From Saprospiraceae bacterium (GTDB lineage Bacteria > Bacteroidota > Bacteroidia > Chitinophagales > Saprospiraceae), in NCBI GenBank assembly GCA_016717145.1, contig JADKGD010000004.1:124001-188000 (forward strand): a stretch of DNA of 64,000 bases. The letters are read 5' to 3'. A program made the translations under genes and the position numbers. Below, piece after piece: positions 28,076 to 37,232 of the stretch; positions within the stretch are counted from its first letter, which is position 1, and every line of letters starts with the position of its first letter. The notes below the pieces were generated by a model that saw nothing but the letters and a program-made list of their open reading frames with translations, made no database searches and was not told the DNA's origin.

Positions 28076-29311
28076 CTAACTCTTTGGTTTGGTTGGTGCC
28101 GGCAAACTGGCATGAAACTCATTTTTAACCCTCTCTGCATATTTATCGAGCAATTGAACTATTTTTTGTCTGTCCTTTGACAGCACAATCATTCCAATAT
28201 GATGATTCTTATGCATGCGCCACACAATTTCCTTATCATCAAATGTTGATGTGTCCGGTGATTCAAATCTGCTTAGGGAAACGATGATGCCGGCATGATC
28301 CTTTTTTATCTTTGGTAAAACATATTTTTGGTTATTAAACACAGCAAGTTCTATTTTTGCCCATTCAGTCCATAAGTTCAAGCCTGATGCTGTTTCGACC
28401 ATTTCGGCAAGATGAGCGCCACCAACCCTGGAAGCCGTTTCCAAAAAATAATATTTTCCGTCTTCATTACATTTTATAAATTCACTATGTGAGGCACTAT
28501 ACTGCATTCCAAAAGCCTTCATAACATGTTCGTTGAGTTGTAACAATGCTTTATCTTCAGCACTGCCTATTTCAATAGTGTGAGAACGAAAGATACCTCC
28601 GCCATGAGCCACTTCAAAAGGAGTGTCCATATATTGACTTACCCTCGAAAAAATAACTTTACCTTCATATGTAAGAGAATCCACATGATAAACCGCCCCC
28701 GGAGCAAATCTTTCCAGTAAATACTCATGCCTGTCACCGCCAAGTTTATACAATACGTCCCATAGTTGTTCTTTGTTGTGCACTTTGGTAATGCCAGTAG
28801 CTGATGCTTGCATTCGTGGTTTTACAAGCCATGGAGCAGGAATGGTCTCCGCAAAATGGTTAATATCATTGTCGTTAAATAGAGAAGTAAAAGCAGGAAT
28901 AGATACTCCTTCTGATTGGGCTTTGATCCGCATGGCCAGCTTATCACGGAAATATCGGGCTGTAGTCTCTCCCATGCCCGGAATCCGGAAATATTCTCTA
29001 AGGAATGCAACATGCTCCACATCAAAATCATCAAGCGCTACAAAAATATCGAACTTCACATTGCGCATCCGGTGTGCAAGTCCTCCGACCATATGATCAT
29101 GGTTCCAATGTCCTTTTTCATCCTCAATTATATAAAAAGTTTCCTCAATGCTTTCCCATGGCCAGGCTTCGTGCTCAAGCTTTTTAGATGTAAGTAAATA
29201 AACCTTGCTGCCGGAAGATTTAATACTTTTCATAAAATCACCACCCTTAAAGTAACGGGAGATGCATAAGACATTTAAGGGTGATGACATGTTTCTAATT
29301 ATTTTTGTCAA
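28076..29311 (-). CDS. ATP-grasp domain protein
   Basis: This 411-residue cytoplasmic protein has an N-terminal Rossmann-like region (LNVLCISRYFKGGDFMKSI) and a central ATP-grasp fold. Evidence for the fold is PWLVKPRMQASATGI (nucleotide-binding lysine), EYLLERFAPGAVYHVDSLTYEGK and FLETASRVGGAHLAEMVE, which carries metal ligands. ATP-grasp enzymes make acyl-phosphate intermediates for carboxylate-amine ligation. This branch resembles carbamoyl-phosphate-synthase-like ligases found singly in Bacteroidota; the substrate is unknown. The start may be the internal Met8 instead. It follows dcd on the same strand after 72 bases. Confidence 0.82.
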   Translation of the reverse strand: MTKIIRNMSSPLNVLCISRYFKGGDFMKSIKSSGSKVYLLTSKKLEHEAWPWESIEETFYIIEDEKGHWNHDHMVGGLAHRMRNVKFDIFVALDDFDVEHVAFLREYFRIPGMGETTARYFRDKLAMRIKAQSEGVSIPAFTSLFNDNDINHFAETIPAPWLVKPRMQASATGITKVHNKEQLWDVLYKLGGDRHEYLLERFAPGAVYHVDSLTYEGKVIFSRVSQYMDTPFEVAHGGGIFRSHTIEIGSAEDKALLQLNEHVMKAFGMQYSASHSEFIKCNEDGKYYFLETASRVGGAHLAEMVETASGLNLWTEWAKIELAVFNNQKYVLPKIKKDHAGIIVSLSRFESPDTSTFDDKEIVWRMHKNHHIGMIVLSKDRQKIVQLLDKYAERVKNEFHASLPAPTKPKS

Positions 29312-29383
29312 ATATAAGCATATGATTCTAATTGCAAAATTTTACTATAAAAAAATGAACATGTGCTTCAGATAAACCATTTG

Positions 29384-29920
29384 TCAAAATACATTTTTCC
29401 ACATCATACTTTCTACAGGTTTATCCGTTCGTTGGTTGTATTTGGCATTCGATTTTTTATTATAATAATTATTAATACTTCCGTCAACCTTAAAATATAT
29501 CAATTGGCCAATTGGCATATTTGCATAAACACGAACTGGCTGCACACAACTGATTTCAAGCGTCCATGTATTACAAAAACCTACATCGCCTTTTCCTGCC
29601 GTAGCATGAATGTCAATGCCCAAACGGCCGATGCTCGATTTACCTTCAAGAAACGGAACAGTATGATGGGTCTCGGTATATTCTTCCGTTACGCCAAGAT
29701 ATAAGGTACCTGGTTGAAGTACAAATCCTTCCGCACCAATTTCAAAATGTCGGATAGTGTTATGCTTTTTGGCATCGAGTTCGTGGTTGTCATACACTGC
29801 TAACCACTTTCCCAGGTGGACGTCATAAGAGTTGGTACCAAGACAATCGGGTCTGTATGGTTCGATTATGATATTACCATCTTCGATGCTTTTGAGTATT
29901 TCCGTATCTGTAAGTATCAT
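29384..29920 (-). CDS. dcd: dCTP deaminase
   Basis: Dcd deaminates dCTP to dUTP on the route to dTTP. The 178-residue length is normal. Diagnostic segments are MILTDTEI at the N-terminus, PDCLGTNSYDVHLG, the catalytic EGKSSIGRLGIDIHATAG and GFCNTWTLEI, where the Glu polarises the attacking water. PIGQLIYFKVDG near the C-terminus contributes to the trimer interface. It is cytoplasmic and lies just upstream of the ATP-grasp gene. Confidence 0.95.
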   Translation of the reverse strand: MILTDTEILKSIEDGNIIIEPYRPDCLGTNSYDVHLGKWLAVYDNHELDAKKHNTIRHFEIGAEGFVLQPGTLYLGVTEEYTETHHTVPFLEGKSSIGRLGIDIHATAGKGDVGFCNTWTLEISCVQPVRVYANMPIGQLIYFKVDGSINNYYNKKSNAKYNQRTDKPVESMMWKNVF

Positions 29921-30004
29921 TTATTTGAAATTTTGGCGAAGATAAACATTTTGTGCAAAACTACCTACGTAACATGTGTCACACAGCCGGAACTTTTATT
30001 GTGA

Positions 30005-30012
30005 TAACTTTG
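30005..30012 (+). promoter_or_regulatory. Predicted -7 promoter element of trxA
   Basis: TAACTTTG matches TAnnTTTG and lies 96 bases before the trxA start, giving a leader of about 90 bases. No good -33 box is seen. Confidence 0.45.
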
Positions 30013-30108
30013 TATTCAAGTGTAAGATATTAACATGAAATCGACACAAAAAAGAATCATTTTTTTCGCAAATCAAACAAATTCAACAACTTAGCAAAAT
30101 TTAAAAAA

Positions 30109-30402
30109 ATGAAATTTTCAGAAATTATAGACAACGAAATTCCGACCTTGGTTGATTTTACGGCAACATGGTGTGGCCCTTGCAAAGCAATGGCGCCAAT
30201 ATTGGAACAATTGGCGAGTAAAGTTGGCGACAAAGCCAAAATAATAAAAATCGACGTGGACAAAAACCCCGAATTGTCGGAGAGCCTGAAAATTCAGGGA
30301 GTGCCTACGTTTATACTATACAAAAAAGGTGAAATATTGTGGCGTCAGTCGGGTATGCAGACACTCCACCAATTGGAAGCGCTGATTGAAGGGGCAAAGT
30401 AG
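30109..30402 (+). CDS. trxA: Thioredoxin
   Basis: This 97-residue thioredoxin carries the active site WCGPC (Cys22, Cys25) in VDFTATWCGPCKAMAP and the cis-proline loop GVPTFILYKKGE near residue 68. It is a cytoplasmic dithiol-disulfide oxidoreductase, slightly shorter than E. coli Trx (about 108). Its last 174 bases (30229-30402) are repeated almost perfectly at 32321-32494 after an inserted ATPase-HNH cassette, and a third, worn copy of the end lies at 34741-34868. The gene itself is intact. Confidence 0.96.
   Translation: MKFSEIIDNEIPTLVDFTATWCGPCKAMAPILEQLASKVGDKAKIIKIDVDKNPELSESLKIQGVPTFILYKKGEILWRQSGMQTLHQLEALIEGAK
30229..30402 (+). repeat. trxA 3'-end repeat, copy A (inside intact trxA)
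   Basis: This 174-base segment, ending exactly at the trxA stop codon, differs from copy B at 32321-32494 at only two positions that I can see (CCCCGAA versus CCCTGCA). Similarity stops immediately past the stop codon. The two copies flank the ATPase-HNH cassette as direct repeats. Confidence 0.92.
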
Positions 30403-30460
30403 GCTGTCGATAATTGGTTTATGAAAGGAAACTAAAATATTTCTCATCCAGTAGATGGTA

Positions 30461-30488
30461 TTGAATATGATATAAATAACTATTTTTG
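30461..30488 (+). promoter_or_regulatory. Predicted promoter of the ATPase-HNH cassette
   Basis: TATTTTTG at 30481-30488 matches TAnnTTTG, with TTG at 30461-30463 as a possible -33 element 17 bases upstream. The ATG at 30493 is only 4 bases past the box, so transcripts would be leaderless or nearly so. The cassette thus appears to bring its own promoter. Confidence 0.5.
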
Positions 30489-30492
30489 TATC

Positions 30493-31595
30493 ATGGAATC
30501 ATTTTTTATAACAAAGATTGACATCAAGAAAGTAAGACATCTGCAAGATGTAGAGATTGACATTTGCGAGACTGAGCGAAAACACTTGATGCTTACAGGG
30601 AAGAATGGTAGTGGAAAGACTTCAGTTTTAAGTTCGATCTTAAGCTTGTTCTCAAACTCCGGTGGACAAGAAACCAATGGCAAATATACAATGTTAAATA
30701 ATAACATTGCCTTGACTTTTCCAGTTCCAGCAAACCAATTTCATGATAAGTTTCACAGAATAGGCAAATGGAATTATCCTGCTGTAAGAAGTTTAAAATT
30801 GGAAAAATCTGTTGGGGTAAAAGACAAAATCACCAACAAAGTTGAAGATTTTGAAAAATTTCTTGCTAAGAAAAGGACAGAGCAGGCCTTTTTATCCTTT
30901 GAAAAAGAAAATAAAAATGAAGTCAAGTTAATATCAGATTGGTTTGATAAATTAGAATCGTCGCTTCGATTTCTATTTGAAGATGAAAACCTAAAGTTGA
31001 TTAGCAAAAGAACAGAGGACAAATTAAATTTTTATCTCACTTCAGATCATCGGGAAGAATTTGATTTTAATACTTTATCTAGCGGTTACAGTTCAATTTT
31101 ATACATTCTTTTGATATGATGCAGCAGATGCAAAATGATGTAGGAAGTTTTGACTATACCAAAGAAGGCATCGCTTTAATTGATGAAGTAGAAGCCCATT
31201 TACATATATCATTGCAAAAAAAGATATTGCCTTTTTTGACAGGATTTTTTCCCAATGTTCAGTTTATTGTGACTACACATTCACCATTTATATTGCAGTC
31301 GCTTGAAAAAGCTGTGATTTTTGACTTGGAATCAAAGGAACGGTATGAAGATTTTTCCACTTACTCATCAGAAAGCATACTGGAGACATTTTATGACATG
31401 GATAAATTTAGTGATGTGATGAAAAATGACATGGAAAAGTATGAAAATCTATTAAAAAGTGTCAATGGTCAAAACAAAAAGGTGATACTTGAAATGCGTA
31501 AAAATTTATGGAAATTCCAGATATTGAAGTCAACTATTGGATCAAAGACATGGATATCAGATTTAGAGAAAAAAATTAAACCTCTGTTGGGATGA
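30493..31595 (+). CDS. SMC/ABC-type AAA ATPase, PtuA-like (frameshifted)
   Basis: This is an ABC-type ATPase of the RecF/SMC-like class found in anti-phage systems. Walker A is GKNGSGKTS (residues 36-44), the ABC signature is LSSGYS (195-200), Walker B is GIALIDEVEAHLH, and the switch histidine is in FIVTTHSPFILQSL. The frame stops at 31119 after LSSGYSSILYILLI; one more T in the T4 run 31109-31112 would give LFDMMQQMQ and join the second half seamlessly. Total length is about 367 residues, with a further possible shift near 31505. With the HNH gene behind it, the pair matches Septu (PtuA-PtuB), in which the ATPase controls the HNH nuclease. A generic OLD-like or AAA_15/21 ATPase is the alternative, but no TOPRIM domain is present. 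Confidence 0.8.
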
Positions 31596-31623
31596 TCAAT
31601 ATAAAAGAACTACACCAGCTCCA

Positions 31624-32306
31624 ATGTCTCTTGCATCTGAATCATTTATTGGAGTGAAGGAAGCATTGATAGCTATGCAATCCAATAAATGCTATCTATG
31701 TGAAAGAAAAGCTCCTGATACATCTCAAATCGAGCATTTTATACCCACAAATAAGGATGATTCAAAACGATATGTTTGGGAAAATCTATTTTATCATGTG
31801 ATCATTGCAATTCTATCAAAAATAATGTGTCAGATAGGAAAGATAATACATTAGATGTATTGGATTGTGCAGATTTTTCTACTATTGTCACTGTTGCCAT
31901 TCATTTTTATTGTGAGGGCAAACCAAGAGAAAAAGTCATCATCACACCAGTTTTAGATGAGCCTGGTCAAAATGTTTTGGATACAGTTTTATTGCTTAAT
32001 AATATTTTTAATTACCACAGCGAATCTTTGGCCTTTGATGCCAAAGTTCTGACTGATGAAGTGATCAAAGAGATGAAAAGCCTTCTTGATTTGTTACACA
32101 AATATGAGTATGACAGTCATTCAAAAGATAAACAAAATCGAGTCAAAAATGATATTAAAGATTTACTTTCCATAGAGGCATCATTTACAGCATTTAAGAT
32201 TTGGTATATTAAGAGAAATTATAAAGAAAGTGATTATATAAATTTTTGCCGAAGTTTACTTCAACTTAGACATTGGAAACGTCACTATCCAATTTTGGCA
32301 ACTTAA
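31624..32306 (+). CDS. HNH endonuclease, PtuB-like (frameshifted)
   Basis: The zinc/HNH core is visible: KCYLCERK (first Cys pair), IEHFIPTNKDDSKRYVWENL (HNH histidine) and CDHCNSIKNN (second Cys pair). The second half includes a C-terminal helical region to HWKRHYPILAT. The first frame stops at 31854; a missing T near 31791-31794 separates WENLFY from SCDHCNSIK. The layout CxxC - IEHF.P - WENL - C..CN..K is that of the PtuB/TIGR02646-type HNH proteins partnered with SMC-like ATPases. The first in-frame ATG is at 31624, but related sequence (DDQYKRTTPAP) lies just before it, so the true start is probably near 31565-31592 and blurred by another small error. The stop is only 14 bases before the trxA repeat. 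Confidence 0.75.
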
Positions 32307-32320
32307 CAACTGAAAAAGAA

Positions 32321-32494
32321 GACAAAGCCAAAATAATAAAAATCGACGTGGACAAAAACCCTGCATTGTCGGAGAGCCTGAAAATTCAGGGAGTGCCTAC
32401 GTTTATACTATACAAAAAAGGTGAAATATTGTGGCGTCAGTCGGGTATGCAGACACTCCACCAATTGGAAGCGCTGATTGAAGGGGCAAAGTAG
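32321..32494 (+). pseudogene. trxA 3'-end repeat, copy B (truncated thioredoxin)
   Basis: This copy encodes the last 57 residues of TrxA (DKAKIIKIDVDKNPALSESL ... EALIEGAK) up to the stop, with one Glu-to-Ala change. The WCGPC active site is absent. Upstream of 32321 the match is lost within a few bases. An open frame could begin at an ATG at 32273, but it would lack the redox site, so I treat this as a gene remnant. It closes the ATPase-HNH cassette. Confidence 0.9.
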
Positions 32495-32511
32495 GAGGAC
32501 AATAAAATTCT

Positions 32512-32546
32512 TTTGTACAGATTGGGAGGATATTGTGTTATCTTTG
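32512..32546 (+). promoter_or_regulatory. Predicted promoter of the first T9SS-secreted protein
   Basis: TATCTTTG at 32539-32546 is an exact -7 match. TTTG at 32512-32515 may be the -33 element, though the 23-base spacing is long. The same block, including GTACAAAAGACATACA after the box, recurs before the paralog at 34942. Confidence 0.6.
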
Positions 32547-32563
32547 TACAAAAGACATACATC

Positions 32564-34626
32564 ATGAGAATTGCGCTTGTTTTAATTTTTACCTTCTTAT
32601 TAAGTGTTTGTTCCTTCGGGCAGTGGGAATATATGGGACGTCTAAATGTAGGTGAAATTGAAAAACTTGTAAAGGATGGAGACAATTATTATGCAGTAAC
32701 TTATCAAGGCTTATATATTAGTAAGGATAATGCAGTAACGTGGGAATTTTTATGTATAAGTGACAATTGGTTTCCACACCCTCATGTTAATATTGATTTT
32801 TTTGCATCACGTGGTATTCTATACTTACTTATTGAAGACGATACATGCAGGCAAAAACTACTTAAGTCCACCAACAATGGTATTACTTTTGAAATAATTG
32901 ATACAAATGACAGTCATTTTATAAATTTCACGGTTTCGGGGGATACAATACAGTATTCAAATGGTAGTGATTGGATTGTGTCAAATGATGGTATGGAGAC
33001 CTGGAATGCTATTTTTTTGTTTGCTGAGTTAAATGAAAAGTATAATTTTGATTATTTCCGATCAAAATACTATTGCGATGGAAAAAATATATATTTATTG
33101 TACAAAGAAGATGGGATCATTTATCTGGAAAATGAGTTAACTCAGCTGCCCTTGGGATTTGAATTTCAACAATTAATAGAAGGTGGGGATTATGTATGGA
33201 GCTGGGTGTCCAATGCTACCGAATCCAGGATTTATAGATTGAATCCCAAAAATAAAGAGTTTGTAAAGGTTTTTTCATTTAAATCTTTGACAAATAATAT
33301 TGGATTTTGCTCTAAAAATTATAGTAATCTAAAATTTGAAGACAATACTTTGAGCTTTGCCAGTTATTGGCTTAATAAAATATATTATTCGAATTCAGAT
33401 GGCAGTGTTTGGGATTCTACTCATGTAATAAATAAGGGCTTAAAGGAAGTATTTGGATCAACTTTCTTTTATTGTCAAAATAAAAATTGTTATATAAGTA
33501 ATAATAAAGGCAAAGGAATTTGTTGATGCTTCTTCAGGAATATTTAGTTTTAGTGATTTTGATATTCTACATAATAACAATGAAATCTACTTAAAATTAA
33601 GCTACGATTCTACATATATGTTGTCAAAAACACAAAAGAAATTTAAATCTGTGTCATTTTTGGGATAGATGAATGGATAATAACAGATAATGGAAAGTAT
33701 TTTATATTACCGATAGAATCCTTTACACGTGGCAACCGGATTCTAACCAATGGAAACAGGTTTTGAATGTTGATAGTAGTGCATTGGATTACAAAACCTT
33801 TGTTTCAACAAACAATGTCTTGTTGTTTAACACAAAAAATGGCGTATTTGTATCATACAATAATGCCATAACTTGGGAAAAAACAAATTTGCCAGGTGAA
33901 AACTTTGTTAATTTTACATATTCGAATGGAAAATACTATCTATTAACTAATACTAAAATATTAACTTCTCTTAATGGCTTGTTGTGGGTAGATATCACGT
34001 TTGATTATAAAGTAGGATTTAGTTGGGAAGGAAGTATTTTTGAAAATAACGGTACGTTATATCTTAAGGATCGAAATTACATAAACTTTTTTAAACTGGA
34101 TACTATAAAATCGGAATGGACAGAGTATCCAGCCCCGCCTTTGTGGTATTTTTACAAAACAAGTATTATACCTATTGGCCAAAATGTGTTATTGGCTTGG
34201 TCTCTTGAAAATAGAATTTTAACTTCCATAAATGGCGGTGATATTTTTGTGCAGTTTAACGATAGCATGCAGCACAAAAGGATATATGATATTTTTATAC
34301 AAGATGATACACTTTATCTATTAAATCTGCATGGATTGTGGAAAAGATCGGTCAAAGATTTCTACCCAATCACTTCATTAGATATTGATGTCGTAGAAAA
34401 AGTTATATCTATTGAACCTAATCCGACTCTTGATATGGTGAAGATAAAGATTTCAGGAACCAATAATACATTCACATTGACGATTCTGGATCAGAACACA
34501 AATATAGTGTTAAAAAAATATGCATTGGAAAATCTCACCCAAGAAATAGACCTTTGTTTTTTACGACCAGGTGTTTACTATTTTTATTTTCAATCGGATA
34601 GTAAATCATATGTTAAAAAACTGTAA
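32564..34626 (+). pseudogene. T9SS-secreted protein, first paralog (three frameshifts)
   Basis: The protein begins MRIALVLIFTFLLSVCSFGQ, a signal peptide, followed by WEYMG as in the paralog at 34942. It consists of beta-propeller-like segments (patterns such as LYISKDNAVTWEF and SNDGMETWNAI resemble sialidase/BNR repeats). A T9SS C-terminal domain is recognisable (ISIEPNPTLDMVKIKISG ... FLRPGVYYFYF). The frame breaks at about 33516 (extra base), 33664 (missing base) and 33722 (missing base). The reconstructed protein is about 687 residues, close to the intact paralog (699). It could be a decaying duplicate or an intact gene with sequencing errors. I annotate it as broken because three breaks fall within about 200 bases. 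Confidence 0.75.
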
Positions 34627-34740
34627 AACTGTAATGATTAAATGCCGTAATTCAGAAAGAAGAGCGAAACAAAAAAACGTCAGACTAAATGTCCAGGTAA
34701 TATCTGAATTAGAAAAATCTATTTGCATAATAGCCCAGAC

Positions 34741-34868
34741 CTATCGGAGAGCCTGAAGATTCAGGTCGTACCGACATTCATCCTGTATAAAAAGGGAAAG
34801 TTTTGTGGTGTCAATCAGGCATGCAGACGCTCCATCAATTGGAAGCACTGATCGAAGGGGCAAAGTAG
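34741..34868 (+). pseudogene. trxA 3'-end repeat, copy C (degenerate)
   Basis: About 128 bases match the end of trxA at roughly 80% identity, from LSESLKIQ through GCAGACGCTCCATCAATTGG to the GGGGCAAAGTAG stop. One base is missing in the middle, so the frame is lost. It is clearly older than copy B. It precedes the promoter of the second T9SS protein exactly as copy B precedes the first. Confidence 0.85.
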
Positions 34869-34916
34869 GAAGGGCAAAGACAAAATTCTTTTGTACTGAT
34901 TTGTAGGAAATGTTAT

Positions 34917-34924
34917 TATCTTTG
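34917..34924 (+). promoter_or_regulatory. Predicted -7 promoter element of the second T9SS-secreted protein
   Basis: TATCTTTG matches TAnnTTTG, with the same downstream sequence (GTACAAAAGACATACA) as the box at 32539. Its ATG is 17 bases further on. Confidence 0.6.
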
Positions 34925-34941
34925 TACAAAAGACATACAAC

Positions 34942-37041
34942 ATGAAAATTGCGCTAACATTAATATTGTCCATATTATTAAGTGTCTATTCCTTCGGGCA
35001 GTGGGAATATATGGGTTCGCCATCTATTGGAAAAGTTCAAAGTGTAAAAATGAGTGGCGATACTTTATTTAGTCTTACTAACTTGGGATTATACTTTATC
35101 AAAGCAAACGAAGATACTTGGAAATTGATACCTGGTAGTAATCAATTTGGGTTTTTAACTGGTTTTATTGTAGAAGGAAGGAATATTTACTTATATAATA
35201 ATCACGAGTACTCTGAAGGACCTTATTTAAAAGTATACAGAAGTAGAAATTTTGGCATTGATTGGAAGACTGTTTTTCAATCAAATGTACTTTCAGATGG
35301 GAATAATAATATTTCAGCAAAATTCGATACCTTATTGATTAGTGTCAAACAAAATTTATATTATTCCACTAATGCCGGGGAAACCTTTAGAAACACCATT
35401 ATTGATTTTAGTATAAAAAATTATTTGGAGTTAACACCATTGGATGGTTATATTTTTGTAATTCAGGACAAGACATTAAATAAAATACCAGTAAATGGAT
35501 TGGAAGATACAAACCAATACAATTTGTCGAAATTGGTCAATCTACCAACAAATGAGATTGTATTAGAAATGCACATAAGTAAAAAATCTGTCTGGTTATT
35601 AACGGGAGTAATAGGTAAAGCTTTTTTATATAGATTGTCTGACGATCAAAAAGAATTAAAATTGACAACGTCTTTTGATGTAGATTCACCTTACCTTCCT
35701 TATAGAAATTCTTTAAGTAGTTATAAAGAAAGAGTATACATACATAAGGGGTTTGGAACTGACAAGAAAATATTATATTCTGATGATAATGGTTTAAGCT
35801 TTCAAGAAACGGTGCCTGTTCCTGATGAATTTTTAGGATTTTTCTTAGGCCATATTTACTATTCTAGCAACAAGTTGTTCCGAAGTTTTGATAATGGGCA
35901 GAATTTTTTTGAATATTCAAAAGGTATTTTTGACCCTTATGGACTTAGTTTAATTTTTTCTGGAAATGAAATTTATTCTTTATTTATTGACGGAAATTGG
36001 GATCAAAAAACATTTTTATTTTCTAATACTGAGAGTGAATCATGGCCTCAAATAAATCAACTAAATGGAATGAAATGGGCTAAGAATTCTATGAATCAAT
36101 ATTTAGTTATTCGTAATGATAGCTTATTTTATTTAAAAGGAATTAGTTCTTCATTGGAATATTTAGCCCAATTTAATGTGGATAGTTATTCTAACATAAT
36201 TTATGAAAATAATATATTTTATCTTTTCACAAGGGGAGGCAATTGGTTTTCAATTGATAATGCTATTACATGGGAACCCATAAATGTTGCTTTAAAAGAA
36301 AATGAATATATAAATTCAATAAATTTCAGCGATGGAAAATACGTATTGTCATGTAATGGGTCAATCTGGATATCAGATGATGGTAGAAATTTTAAAGACA
36401 TTACCTATAATTTGCAATTCGGGTTTGAGTACGCTTTTTATCAGCAGGGTAAAGTTTTTGCACATAGCTCTCAATTTTCATATTTTGAAGTGTTAGAAAT
36501 GGGTAGTAATATTTGGCAATTGAAATCTCATTCATACCACATTCCTTTCATTTTTTTCGCGTCTTCCGCACTTTTACCTATTGGAAAAAATTCTATCGCA
36601 ATCAGCTCTCCTTTCTTTGGATTTTATACAACTATTGATGATGGTGATAATTGGATAGAATTTAATGATGGATTGGATGTTATCGATGTATTTCATACTT
36701 CAATTGATAATGATATCGCATATTGTATAAATTCAAAAGGTGTTTGGAAACGTCCTTTGAAAGAATTACATGGATTAGTTAACACTAATGATATATCTAA
36801 AGAGAATGACTTTTCAATTTATCCAAATCCAACTTCAGACAAGGTAAATATATTTTCAAAGCCTGAAATATTTGTGAAACAGATCAAGGTTTACAATGAA
36901 AATGGCAAATTAGTTTTAAATCGTGAAATTGAAAACGGTGGATTTGAAAATCAGGACATAAGCCATTTAGACCCAGGTGTTTATTATTTTATTTTCAAAG
37001 AGGACGGTAAGTCGCTTATAAAAAAAGTTGTAAAGATTTAA
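34942..37041 (+). CDS. T9SS-secreted beta-propeller-like protein, second paralog
   Basis: This 699-residue protein is intact. It has a signal peptide (MKIALTLILSILLSVYSFGQ), then repeated propeller-like strands with the Asp-rich BNR/sialidase pattern (YSTNAGETFRN, YSDDNGLSFQE, SIDNAITWEP, WISDDGRNFKD, TIDDGDNWIEF). A C-terminal T9SS sorting domain spans the last 75 residues or so (FSIYPNPTSDKVNIFS ... HLDPGVYYFIFKEDG). It would be exported through the outer membrane and either released or attached to the surface. Its N-terminus, promoter and preceding trxA remnant repeat those of the first paralog. No enzymatic motif is evident. Confidence 0.85.
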   Translation: MKIALTLILSILLSVYSFGQWEYMGSPSIGKVQSVKMSGDTLFSLTNLGLYFIKANEDTWKLIPGSNQFGFLTGFIVEGRNIYLYNNHEYSEGPYLKVYRSRNFGIDWKTVFQSNVLSDGNNNISAKFDTLLISVKQNLYYSTNAGETFRNTIIDFSIKNYLELTPLDGYIFVIQDKTLNKIPVNGLEDTNQYNLSKLVNLPTNEIVLEMHISKKSVWLLTGVIGKAFLYRLSDDQKELKLTTSFDVDSPYLPYRNSLSSYKERVYIHKGFGTDKKILYSDDNGLSFQETVPVPDEFLGFFLGHIYYSSNKLFRSFDNGQNFFEYSKGIFDPYGLSLIFSGNEIYSLFIDGNWDQKTFLFSNTESESWPQINQLNGMKWAKNSMNQYLVIRNDSLFYLKGISSSLEYLAQFNVDSYSNIIYENNIFYLFTRGGNWFSIDNAITWEPINVALKENEYINSINFSDGKYVLSCNGSIWISDDGRNFKDITYNLQFGFEYAFYQQGKVFAHSSQFSYFEVLEMGSNIWQLKSHSYHIPFIFFASSALLPIGKNSIAISSPFFGFYTTIDDGDNWIEFNDGLDVIDVFHTSIDNDIAYCINSKGVWKRPLKELHGLVNTNDISKENDFSIYPNPTSDKVNIFSKPEIFVKQIKVYNENGKLVLNREIENGGFENQDISHLDPGVYYFIFKEDGKSLIKKVVKI

Positions 37042-37149
37042 TCAAGTTTATACATCATAAACTCCTGACAACACACTGCTTTTCTACATCTATTCTTGCT
37101 GGATCAGATTAGGTGTCTAATTGTGAGATTGTTATTTTGAAGCCACTTC

Positions 37150-37232
37150 TTGATACTTAGCGGCCGAATGCTTCACTTTTTCGCTCAGTGGTCACACTTC
37201 GTGATGCTCAGCGGTCGAAAGTTCATGGGTCG
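37150..37232. repeat. REP-like GCTCAGTG repeat region
   Basis: This stretch contains CGCTCAGTGGTCACACTTCG followed by GCTCAGCGGTCGAAAG. The same vocabulary (GCTCAGTGACCGCACTTCGA) recurs at 56330-56385. It overlaps the last codons of the FAD/Fe-S dehydrogenase, so the repeat supplies that protein's final residues (LSTHELSTAEHHEV). Non-coding short repeats of this kind are common in Bacteroidota. Confidence 0.5.

Noticed and set aside
32273..32494. A 73-codon thioredoxin-like gene
   Set aside because: It lacks the WCGPC active site and is a copy of the trxA end; better explained as a duplicated gene remnant.
30109..37041. A complete integrative element using trxA as attachment site
   Set aside because: No integrase, transposase or conjugation gene is present, so only the gene-end duplication can be claimed.
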